Shown piece by piece: positions 11,501-24,200 of a stretch of DNA of 64,000 bases; the stretch's first letter is position 1; every line of letters starts with the position of its first letter. The DNA is from Symbiodinium microadriaticum. Lineage: Eukaryota; Sar; Dinophyceae; Suessiales; Symbiodiniaceae. The translations under genes were made by a program, and so were the position numbers. Below the pieces are notes generated by a model. That model had not been told where the DNA came from and searched no databases. It was given only the letters and a program-made list of their open reading frames with translations. The stretch is taken from assembly GCA_001939145.1 (NCBI GenBank), contig LSRX01000529.1:209765-273764 (forward strand). Reading direction: 5' to 3'.

Positions 11501-14500
11501 ACACACAAGCCACAGCTTTTTGCGCAGAAGTCCACCGACATCCTTCCAATCAGAAGGGGGCGTCCTCGTGAAGCTTCTGGCTCTGCAGTCCGCATACAGC
11601 AGCCGGATCTGGCCTTGCAGGGTTTTGGGCTTCGGAGTTTGATTAATTTTGTTTTGGGGGGAGGGGGGGGGAGTGGGGGGGTTTGGGCTTCATGGGGTTT
11701 GNCCCCAAACCATTAGCCATAGTTAAGGCACGCACTGCAACTAAAATGCTCACTATGCATGCATGCATGCATGCATGCATGGATGGATGGATGGATGGAT
11801 GGATGGATGGATGTATGTATGTATGTATGTATGTATGTATGTGTGTATGTGTGTATGTATGTGTGTGTGTGTGTTACACACACACACACATACATACACA
11901 CATACACACATACATACATACATACATACATACATACATCCATCCATCCATCCATCCATCCATCCATCCATGCATGCATGCATGCATGCATGCATAGTGA
12001 GCATTTTAGTTGCAGTGCGTGCCTTAACTATGGCTAATGGTTTGGGGTTCAAGGCCTTCAAAACCTCGCCAACAAAAGTTGCCCTAAACCCTAAACTGCC
12101 GCATGCCTTTGTTTTAGGCCATTTTAGGCAACGGAGCATTGCACAGCCGACTATGGATCGGCCGAAAGCACTGAATAGGCCACTTACTGAGACTAGACTG
12201 TGTACCGATTCGGGTTCCAAGAGTCTTCGAACCGAACCGGGTCACCTCCGCTGCACCTGCTTACTCCGCACACCGATGCAGCGATCAGAAACCCAACACA
12301 GCTTCCGGGAAGCCCGCCGGCTTCCTTGGAAGGGCCCCACTTCGACCAAGTGCTGTCAAGTGACTAACGAGCAGCTTGCACCTCGGGTGTGCCATGTCCG
12401 AATTTGATGCAGCTACGGCAGCAGCCAGACATCTGCGGGAGGCATAGCTACGGTGCATATGCCATGGGTGTACGCATCTCGTTTTTGAGAAGATGGAGAA
12501 GGGCCCCTGAACATGCTAGTGATTTTCCTTCTTGTCTGGCATGATTGGTATATACCACCCGACCAGCGACACCGAGCTCTGTGGCTTCGAGGGCACATGC
12601 CCCTGGACATATGTCGGTACGGTTTCTACATGTTTGTGTATTCATTATAAAGGATACATTCGTTCATGCAGACATGCATACATATGTGTATATATATATA
12701 TATAGATATGTACATATCTTTGCACACCGGGAATTTAGATAGACAGACATATGAATAGACAGCTAGATTGATAGGTAGACAAATACATAGGTAGATAGAC
12801 AAGCAGATAGATAGATAGATAGATAGATGGATAGATAGGTAGATAGGTAAAATGATAGAGAGATAGACAGATCCTTACTCTATCGGTTTATGCTCTCCAG
12901 ACAGACAAACCCGGACTCAGCACCGCTGGTCGTGACTTTCCCGTAGGAGAGACATGAGGTAGCAGTGGTCACAGCGGGTGGAAGCATAAATAAAGAGGGA
13001 GGATTGAAAAGAATGGAAACGGAAGACTGTGCAGGCAATTCGGCAGGTACCAAAGTCATTCATGGTAACCAAACCGTAAACGACAAATTCAAAAAACGGC
13101 GGAGCACAAGCGGTTCACTTGCAAAACACAATGTAGACAGTAGAATGATTGAGCCCGGGTAATGGCAATGATGCTCCAGTTGTCTTGTAATAATCGCGAT
13201 GGCGTGGAATGAGCGAGATCGAGATAGCGGCTTCGAATTGGAGTTCTACTAGGAAACACCGAAGCGTCTCAACCCATAGTTGCAGGGACAGGCGCATGGA
13301 GCCCAAGTAGATGAGCGTGCGGCACACAAAGAGGACGATGTCCTGTTGATCAGACGTAATTTTGCAACAAGGGTGAACTCGAGAGTAAACAGTCTGAGCT
13401 CCAAACAGTTTTTAATTGAAGCGTGCGGCAACTCTAAATGCAGCGACATGTTTCTATTCATATACATCTCTATTACCCGTATGTACTGCTGACAGCGCCA
13501 CCGAAGCGGCCCCATCGAAACCAAGGAGATGAATGGTATCACTCACATCAAGGCAATAGCCGTAAGAACGCGGTGAAGAAGCACCCTAAACCCTAAACTC
13601 GTCTGGCAAGGATGGCGAGAGCGGCTTATGAGAGCAAAATGGCTGCTGTTAGTTTGTACGATTACAGACTATCTTTTTCGCAAACCCCCTACGTGTCTCA
13701 GCCCCCAACCCAGAATCCCCCCGAACTCGCAACACTGCCTCACTCCCACAGCGGAAAACACCCTACTTGGGGAATCATGGGATTTAGAAGCTATACCTTA
13801 CTTGGGGTTTTCAGTATCTATAGCTATAAGAACCATATTTATAACCCTAGTTAGTGAATCCCACGATTCTTCAAGTACTCCGAAAGCCCAAAGCCCTAGC
13901 CCAGGGCCCGCCACGTCCTCCTCCACAGTGGCCTTGCCACCCTCCTGTAGCCTGGGGATGATTGCCTGGCCTTGGCGTGTTTGGGATTCAAAGTGAAGGG
14001 CTTTAGGGTTTCAGGATTTTTGGTGTTTAGGATGTACGTTTATTCTAGGTTCAGGTGTTGACAGCGGATCTCTTGCTCTTGGGCCTCGGCCTGTCTTTGC
14101 TTCAAATGAACACAGGCCAGGTCTTGTCGAAAGAAATGGGCCAAAATGCTAGGGCACAGAAACACGCGTCTCAGATTGGTGACGCCCGGCCGCGTGCTTC
14201 GTGGGGAAAAGGGGCTCGCACTAATAGTATGGAATTGGAAACTACCTGACCTCTCTGGAGAAGAAGACTGCAGCACGCAATGCAAACAACAAATGACGAG
14301 CACGCTTCTTGCTGTAGTTCGAAGCATGCTGGCTATGCTCGGTATGGAGCCACTAACTGATGCTGGCTGCTGCTGCTGACCGCGTGCATGGTGCTTACGA
14401 TTACTCGTGACAGCGAGTCAGAAGCAACCGATAACTTCACCCAGTCAAGAGGCTGGTGATGAAGAGGCAAAGCATGAAGAGGAAGTAGCATCTCCTGACA

Positions 14501-15180
14501 GGATGCTCTAACGAGCAGGTGCAGTCGCTGAACGGGAAGCTCGTATGATCTTGCAATCGACCTATTCCCACTATAACGGAAATGCCATGACCACTTGCAA
14601 TGGGACTTTCAGACGGCAATCACTGTGCCCGAGAAGCGTCCGGGTCTACTCAAGGTTCTTTGCTAAAAGCGAGCTGGCGCCTAGGGGTCGAGGGGCTGGG
14701 GTTTAGGGAAGTTGCAGCGAGCGCTGGAGGGGCCCGTCAGGCCAAGCCACCCCATCATGAAGAGATAAATCGCTAGCCGGCTCCAGATGATGTCCGCGAA
14801 CAACACCTTGGGTGGCAGCAAGAAACGCTTATGGCAATTTTGGCCAATGTCTCGGATGGCTTCTGCGTCAGCTTCCTTTCTCAGCCAGTTCCATGGTACT
14901 CACAGTGTAGCTCATTCGGCTCATGGCATTCATCACTATAGGCCCTACTGCTTGAAGCCGAACGACCATGCAACATCCAGTAGCTGCTGCCGTCCCGAAA
15001 AATCACACAAGGGAAAAGCTGTCCCCCAAATGTCGCAGGCCAAGCCATGCCAGGATCATTCGGAGAGCTTTGTGTGCGTTGTCTGCACGTGTACGCCTAT
15101 CTTTAGCAAACACAGCTGTGTTTCTACATATATATATATATACATATAAATGCATACATATTCATACATACATACATACA

Positions 15181-15216
<36 letters not shown>

Positions 15217-18200
15217 TATGTTTTCATGTGTATATATGTATACCGATCTGAATGAAAGAATATATATATATATGTATGTATACATGTATATATATATATA
15301 TATCCATGCCAGTACGGGCTTGTACAGCGGAGAGAATCGAAAATAAAGTCTGCGTGCCAAACGCAATGTTACCTACTATGATATGCAAAGATGTACTATG
15401 AATATACGACAATACACGATGGTATACTTTGATACACGAGAGGATGCAATAACACACTACAGTATGCGATAATACAACAACAATCCAATACATGGGGGTT
15501 TCCGAAAATAGGGGACCTTAATATGGTACCCTAAATAGTAGGATCCCTATCATAAGGACCCCCAAAAAAGGGTACACCTTGCGTTCGGAAACTGCCACGT
15601 TGTTTTTGTTGCACAAGGGCACAAAAGCCAAGCCCAAGTCGCCACCACGGAGTGGCAGATGATCTTGGGATCCTTGAAGTCTGCTAGCCATGAGAGCGCC
15701 TGGCGACAACGAACACAAGCAGTAGGTTAGCGTGTAGATATAGATATAAGTATATGTGATACGGAACTTCGGAACAGGAAAGATGGCCAAGTGGTCCGGC
15801 CAGGAACTGCACAAATTGTACTTCGGGAGCAACCCAAACCAAAGTTCCCAGAGCCTGCACCCTGAAACCCACAGACCTGGTTGAAGAAGCCTACAGACGA
15901 ACCACGTCTAGGGTTTAGGGTATGATCGAGCCCTATAGCACCCCTTAAGACCCCTTCTATAACCCCTTAAAGGAGCCTGGTTGAAGTAACCATCCTGATC
16001 CTGCACAAGGTGCCTCAGAAAATACAGCTCCGGGCTATGCAGGCAGAAAGGAAGTCTAGGAGTTAGAGCATCTGAGGTTGAGAGTCGAGGGCTATCCCAT
16101 GGAGCTCCCTGCGGATCTCTGGGCGGAGAGCTTCATCTATCTTTCTTTCTTGCGCCAGCGTGCGCACGCGCTTCACCTCTGCCTCTCACACTCTCTCTCT
16201 TTCTTTCACCTGGGCTACGACCGAGGGTTGCCCCTCTCTCTCTCTCTCTCTCTCGGTCTCACTCTGTCTTCGTTTCTTTTGCACATGAAGCGCTCCCATC
16301 GTCGCCAAGCTGCTGAATGTAATAGTTGACTCGCCGTTGACCTGTCCAGGGAACTCGAGGACAACTGCCTTATAACTGCTGGCGTTTTGTCCTACGCTAT
16401 CGTTGCCACCAGTATTGGCAAATTACCAAGCACGGTACCAGACAATATGCACATCGTTTTGAGGTGCATTGACGGATCTGCGACTTCTGAACATCTGGTG
16501 GGGCTACAGATACATTCGGCTTCGTACGATGCAGTCTGTGCAGCCAACGCTGTGGACATGCTGAAGCATTTTCAACATGTTTGCTTTCAATAAACCCGAA
16601 TTGGGGTTCCACTTTGTAAAGGACGCTTTGCACAATAATTCTATGTTGTGTGTTCACTGCTCATGACGTGCAGCTACTTTCATTCTTGTCTCATCCTCTC
16701 ATGTTACAGCCCCCTCACACTATCGCGCGATTAAAGATCTTAGTCGCGTATAGGCACACTGTCTTACAAATACCGAGGCAAATCAACAGACTGAACATGA
16801 ATGTACAGATGACTTCCTGCACGTTATCTATGCTTTGACTTTGCTGTATGGGTTATGTGCGTTAGTGTGCATATGCATACATGCACGTGTAACATGTTAC
16901 ATAATAGCACACATTTACATATAGGTATATACACAAGAACTACACATATATGTAGAGTGACAGACAGATAAATAGACAGATAGATAAATTTCGATAGAAA
17001 GATAGGTAGGTAGGTAGGTAGGTAGGAAGGTAGGTAGGTAGGTAGGTAGGTAGGTAGGTAGTTGGGTAGGTAGGTAGGTAGGTAGGCAGGTATGCAGGTA
17101 GGCAGGTAGGTAGGTAGGTAGGTAGGTAGGTAGGTACCTACCTCGGTAGGTAGGTAGGTAGGTAGGTAGGTTGGCAGGTAGGTAGACAGATCGATGGATA
17201 GATAGAGGGATCGACAGATAGACTCGATCAGATACGAATGAGTAAGGCTAATTAGGTTAGGTTAGGCTGGGTTAGATTAGGTTAGGTTAGACTAAGATTC
17301 TCAGATTATGTAAGCTTAAGATTAGATTCGGTTCGACTTTCCGTAGAAGAGATTCAGTAAACTAGACTAGGTTAGGCTAGATTAAACAGCACGTAGACAT
17401 GGACAGGTAGATAGACAGCTGGAATCAGATAGACAGATAGGTAGGCAGGTAGGTAGGTAGGTAGGCAGGTAGGTAGGTAGGTAGGTAGATAGATAGATAG
17501 GTGGGCAGAGGTAGATGGTAGACGAACAGATAGGTAGTAGATAGGTAGGTAGACAGACAGATAGAGATATACCTGTAGGTATATGTATATGTACAAATCT
17601 TGCCGTACATACTCTGGTTTCTGCCTCTGTACATCATGCGGGTCGAGTCCTATGCTGCAGAGGCCTCCAGTCGAAATGCGGGAGCGCCAAACCATGCCAT
17701 CTAACAAGGTCGGCAACAAGGTTGGAGCATCGACACCTGGTGACTCAGGAGTAACGCGCATCTCTGGACAAGGGCGTCGGAAGTGATCCGTTTCTCCATG
17801 GCATGGCTACTAAGATGCCCTTCCCGGCTGTTCATAGGCTCAAACCCAGAATGCTGGAGCATGCCACTGTAATGCCGGAAACAGGAAGCCATGGTCTCCT
17901 ACATCCTAAACCCTAAACCCTGAAGTATAGGCAGTTCAGGCACATAAACGATGAATGACTTCCGGATGCCGCTCGAACAACGCATTGCATCCGTAGTAGT
18001 AGTTGTCACGATCGGCCCGAATCGTCAGGAGGTCCTCCAGCATAGCCTCCAATCATGACACGACAAGGATGAGACTAAAGGTTTAGGGTCTGGGATATCT
18101 AGCTTCCGTCCATGAGGCATAACTGTTTAACCGTAATGGCATCCAAGTGCGTTGCCACAACTAGTTGAATTGCGGAGCAGACTGATGTTCATGTGCCGCA

Positions 18201-21200
18201 TCTGCAATTTCAGCGATCTCACATCTGAAGTGCTAATGCCCCCGCCTTGGCACAGTTCAGACTGCCACTCTCGATCGACCAGTACCTCGGGTGCTCAGCC
18301 AGCGTTGCATCGAATGTCATGTAGATGATGCATCAGTGCCCGTGAGGCGGCACGCATCTGCGACCACGTTGTACATTCACCGACCCTCAATGCCCTTCAG
18401 ATGATTCTGAGCCAAACAGTATAAAGGCCCAGGGACAGCGGCGAGATTGACTGAGTTCCGACCTCGCAGGTGCTGCAGGTAGATGCCAAATTCGGGAGGC
18501 GGATTGCCCAAAAATCTAGCAAACCTGCATGCCCAAAACCCTCAAGCTTCAAAACAGCAGGCAGAGACATGGGCCATGAACATGCCAATGACATCATGAC
18601 TTTCTCATCCGGATGCGGTAACGGCTCGCAAAAACTGCAAGCTTCTATGAAAATTGGAACCGTGAGCCCTGGCAGCCTTCGATAAGAAACTTGAAGTTCG
18701 AAATCCAACTCAACCCTGTCGAAAAACAGCTTCATCATAATGACCAGCGCTATCCTCATCACTTTCATCCCCATCAACTGATGACGATCATCTCTGCTGC
18801 TGCTAGAACTGCTGTTTTGCCTCTGCTACAAGGCTCGACAAGCCAAAGTCTCGACACCTGAAGCACCCTGTCTGCAATCGGAGAGCGGTGATGTTGAGCA
18901 GGTCCATTGAACGACGCCCACGTGGCGCCACCGACACGGCTTTGCGCAAGGACTGCACAGCTTCAGTTTGCACAGCTTGGGGGAAACTAGAGATTGCGAC
19001 TCGGGTTTCCAGTAGGTCTTGACAAGGATGCGCACTGGGCTCCCTTGCCAAAATAATAGGGTTTAGGATTTAGGGTTTAGGGGAAATCCCTTTTAGGGAG
19101 CCTGGTTTTCTGTCAGAGGGGAGGCTTGCGTCCTTCAACGGCTTTGCAGCTGTGGGGTTGATCGCTCCCGTTTCTTTCACGCTTGGCACGCAGAAAGCTG
19201 TGCGGGACCAGCACGTTTCCCCAAAACGGGGCTTAGGAATTACAGGGTGTAGAATTCGTTGGTGTTAGCATTCAGAGTCTAGGTTTCTTGGAATGTAGGT
19301 GTTGTTGTCCAAGCTTACCTGAAAGCTTAGGATTTAGGGTGTAAGGTTGAGGTTTTGTTCTGCATACCACACGCGGGCTCTTGGTAGTCCAACCCCACAA
19401 ACCCGTATAAGACCCTCGTTTCAAAAAAAACATACGACAGAAAACCCGAGAAGGCCATGAACAACTTTCAAAGCCCATCCAAGCAAAGCTGAAAAAAAAA
19501 ACAAGAACCCTAGATCCTTCGTTCGGGCTGTCCTGCCAGGTTTATAACCGGTTTAGGGTTTAGGGTTTTTGGTGTAAGGTTCTGTTGACACGGTGAAGGT
19601 GTTTCGCTTGAGCTTGAGAGCTGGGGCTTTATAGTTGATGGAACTTCTGGCCTAGAACAAGGTCTAGGGCCCCGGAAGCCCTGAACTTAACGACTGGAGT
19701 CTGACGTGAGGTTGAACACCACTACCCCCGCAGTAAACCCCCAAACCCTAAAACCTAGAGCCCTAAACCCCTAGTAGGCCCTAAACCCTAAAACCAAGAG
19801 AGAGCCCTGAACCCTAAACCCTAAAACCTAAAGCCCTAAACCCCTAGGCCCTAAACCCTAAACCAAGAGAGAGCCCTGAACCCTAAACCCTAAAACCTAG
19901 AGCCCTAAACCCCTAGGCCCTAAACCCTAAAACCAAAAAAGAGCCCTGAACCCTAAACCCTAAAGCCCTAAAGCCCTAAACCCTAAGCCCCGCCTTCTCC
20001 GAGTTGGTGTTCACAGCTTTCATGACCACAGTGGAGCCTTCAAAAAAGGGTTCGCTCAACTCTCCGCCGACCCTTGGTGCGTGTAATGTTTAGGGTTTAG
20101 GGGTTTAGGGTTTTTTAGGTGTTTAGGGATTTAGGGTTTTTAGGGGTTTAGGGGTTTAGGGGTTTAGGCGTTTTAGGGCTTAATGTTTAGGGGATCTGCC
20201 TTTAGAAGCTCTCGAACCGGAGCCTAAACCCCCAAGCTCTCTAAACACTGAACCCTGAACCCTGCCCCAAACCCTGCAAACCCAGGGTCATAGTAGTTAA
20301 GCCTGCAAGTTGCCAAGAACCGAGCATGAAACCTTTATAAAGACGCTCTACTAAGGCTAGGGCCGCTAGAGTAAGCCCTCATGAAATCATAACCTCTGCA
20401 AAACTCTTACAAAGGCCTAAGTTACACTGAGGCCCCTATACGAAGCAACCCAAGACCTCAGACCTTAAACCCCAAAGCTCTAAACCCTAAAAGCCCTAAG
20501 CCCCTTTTAAAGCCCTAAGCCATGAACCCCTAAACCATAACCCCCAAGGCCCTAAACCCCTAACATCCAAGACCCTAAAGCACCAAGACCCTAAGCCCAT
20601 TCAGCCCCAAAAATCCCTAATGGGTTTTGGGGCCCATTATAGTATACTTGCGATAAGGACCCCCCCCCCAAAAAAAAAAAAACTAAACCCCAAACCCTGA
20701 CCGTGGCTCAAATTTAGGCCCCTCTATCAAGCACCTTCGAGGATCGTCCGGACCAGGATCTTGGAGACCAAGGTGAGCGACCAGCGGAAGGCCTCCTCGG
20801 CGTTGCCGTCCTCGGGCTTTCAGGGGGGGTTTAAGGTTTTTTTAGGTTTAGGGTTTAGGGTTTAGGGGTTTAGGGTTTAGGGGTTTAGGGGTTTAGGGTT
20901 GAGGTTTCGGGGTTCCTTCCTTTCGGGACACTGTGTGGGTGATTACAAGGGTACCATAAGGGTGACTACATTGGGTAAACAAGTTGATGATTCAAAGCCT
21001 CGGGTTGTCAGGTTTCAGGACGTTGGTGCGAAGCGGTGCGGCGTGGGCTTGAGGATTTCTGAGGGTGATGAGGACTGTTGGAAGATTTACTCGCCAGGGA
21101 AAGAGGTTGATACGGCGGCCCTAAGTTAAAGAAAGCGCAGCTGAATTCACTTCCACCAGAGAATCTATGAAGCTTGTCCCCTTCGTTCTGTAGGGCTTGG

Positions 21201-24200
21201 GATCCTGCAGTATTTGTCGGCGTCGGCGAACAGACTTGGGTGGTGACGATTGGAATTTAGAGGCTATCAACACAGATCTTGGGGATTTCGCGCCATGCTC
21301 CCGTCGCGAATCCAAGGGATATCAAGCTAAGGAGGCAGTCAGCTTCGGATGAGGGTCTGCTAGAGGAGACAGGGCTTAAGGTGGACCCACGGTACCGGAA
21401 CCCACACATCGCCGTCAACTCACAGTACGGCGCCGTATCTGGCATGGTCCGATAAACTCCGATTAAGGCAGGCGTGTTGGAAAAGATCCCTGCATGCAGA
21501 CAGCTGAGTGCCGGTCTGTCGTCAAGAGCCGCACCACATCCACTGCACCGGACACGAAGGGGGAGAAGAGCTCGGTGGGAATGGCGTAGCCGACATGGCC
21601 TTGGAACATCTGGCTCGTCGGCAAGCATGCTTCTGACTCGAAACGATATGCATGTATGTCTGTCTGAATGTATCTATACGAAACAACATAATTATAAAGA
21701 TGGGAGAGAGGGAGAGTATCTACACATATAACCATGCACCCAGATGAGTGCTTATGTGTGCAGGTGTATGTATATAAAAGTATGTTTTTGTTTATCTATG
21801 TTCAAAAAAATATACTGTATATAATTCTACATGGACACATGCACGTATTATCATCCGTAGTCAACTGTGAAGCCGGTTCCAGAGATCTGCCAAACGCTTT
21901 CCGAACATGCTGGTTCAATCCTTTGCCGGGGCCGACGGTCTCGATCCCCAACCTCAAGCTTTATATGAAGTGGAGTGTATATATGGGTCTTACTATGGGG
22001 ATACTCGTAATGAAGACCATACCCTGCATAGTCCGGAAGAACTAGACTGAATTCTTGCCCTGCCGAGCTCCACACGTAATCCCAAAGCCGAGATGTCCTC
22101 CACCATCCGCTTCGGCTGCTTGTACATCTCGACGGTCATTTCAATGATCCTAGGGCTAGCAACTGAGACTGTCACTATCAGGCGTTGGGGAGTATGCGTG
22201 TTGCAGCCGCGCTCGACTTCATCGCGGAAGCAGCTGCAAAAGGAAGGAGGAGCGGTAGAAGCAGTGTAGGGGTCTGAGGAGTTTCAATCCGGTTTCGGAG
22301 CACAATACACTTCTGTTATCAAAACGAACACTAAGGAAGAATACGACTTCTTATTCAAGCCCCGATCTTACGAAGCGGAGCCGGATCAGTCTCTACCGCC
22401 GCCACCAATTGCCATTGAAAAAGCAACTATGCCGCTCATTGCCCCCATAAACCCTCAACCCCAAAATCCTAAACGCCCAAAACCCTTAACCCCTAAACCT
22501 CAAAACCTTCAACCTCTAAATCTCCAACCCCAAAACCTCACGTTTGTGTCGGGACCAGGTTAGGCTGCAGCCACGCTAAAGCCCAAACTTCCCACACCCG
22601 ACAGGCCCAAAACCCAAACCTCAACCCCAAAAGCCCAGAATGGAAATGGCAAATACATTTTTTAAAAAGGTAAAACCACAAAAAACAAAAAATCACCAAA
22701 CAAACAGAGAAAGGGTAACCCTGATAGGAACCCTTTGCAGCAGCCCTTAAACCTACAAGAAGGCCAAACAACCCGAAAACATGGGGCGAGGCGCTTGTCA
22801 GCCCTAAACCCTAAACCCTGCACCCTAAACCCATGGGCGAGGCGCTTGTCAGCAATCCCTAAACCCTAAACCCTAAACCCGAAACCCATGGACGAGGCGC
22901 TTGTCCGCAATGAAGTGCAGCCTTGTCGTCGACTGCTTGAAGTGGTCTTGGCCAGCCGGGGCGAGCTGAAAGAACCTGCAAAGGACTTCGGGTACTTTTG
23001 GGTTAGGGTTTAGGGTTTAGGGTTTTTAGGGTTTAGGGTTTAGGGGTTAGGCGTTTCGGGGTTAGGGGTTTCGGGTTTAGGGTTTAGGGTGCTATCAGGC
23101 GTACTCTAAGAATGTAGTAAGAGTGCCTTAATAACAGAATAGGGGTATTACAGTTTAGGGTGCCTGGTTTTAGGTTTGATGGCGGACAGGTTTGAGGCTT
23201 CAAGGTTTCGGCTTTAGGAAGTTCAGGCTTTAGGGTTTAGGGTTTAGGGTTTAAGATGGTTTAAGGGTTCAGGGTTCAGGGTTCAGGGTTTAAAGGTGTG
23301 GCTGGAAGAACCTGCCACGACATCGAAGGGGTCATCTCTCGGGAGCTATTACCTGTGTAGAGTTTTAGCTTTGGGGGTTTATGCCCGCAGGATCTAATGA
23401 GGCCATGGGCGGTATAGGGCTTATGAGGCTGGCAGGGCTTACGGGGTTTGGGGCTTGGAGCTCTTGGAGTGGTCTCACTAGTCTATGACGACGCTGTCAT
23501 GGCTACCTCATGCCAGGGTCTCAGAGGGGGTTCTGCACGACGATGCCGTTCACAAGCAGCAGGGTAAGGAACATTAATTTTAGAAAACACAACAATCTGC
23601 ACATCTTGACCCATGCACAGCGTTGAGTCCGGGAAGCCTGAGGCCTACCCATACTATCCCGACCTCCCTTAACTACCTGAGACTCATGTCTCATGTCATC
23701 TGAAATGAGAGACGAAAACACGCGAACATCCTGAACAACTCAAACCCCACACCAATACACAGCTCCCAAGCCCTGTTCCAATCACAGTCCCTACGCAGAT
23801 CAATCGATGAATTTCCGCTCCTATTTATGACTCATGTAATGCCTCCCATCACTACCCTTACAACACTGACCAGTCATACGAGCACACTTACTACATGATG
23901 ATGATGATGGTGATGATGATGACGATGATGATGAGGAAGAGGATGATGATGAGGATGATGGTGATGATGATCATCATCATACTATGGTGATGATGACGAT
24001 GATGAGGAGGTGCAGGCACTGCTGATGCCAGGAGGTGCCTCTTGTAAACCTCGCGGCGGAGGAAGCCAATGGAGTCCTCCGAGAGGCCGACGATGAAGCG
24101 CTCGATCGCCTTCTCGTGAACCTGTTAGGAGAAAGGGGTTTCGGTTTAAGGGCTTTCGGGTCCTAGGGCTTCGTGGTTTTGGGATTGTGGGTCGATGTTT

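Larger units (their letters stand above)
10326..13273. other. Large intron region of copy B (S3 to S4)
   Basis: Contains CCCTAAA-like tracts (10730-10770), an AC microsatellite (11487-11508), the 346-bp palindrome and a GATA array. The family's GIPIP-type exon expected here was not found. Confidence 0.6.

Noticed and set aside
20087..20906. Possible true chromosome end because of TTTAGGG repeats
   Set aside because: Tracts point in both directions, are short and degenerate, occur across the whole window and are embedded between exons.
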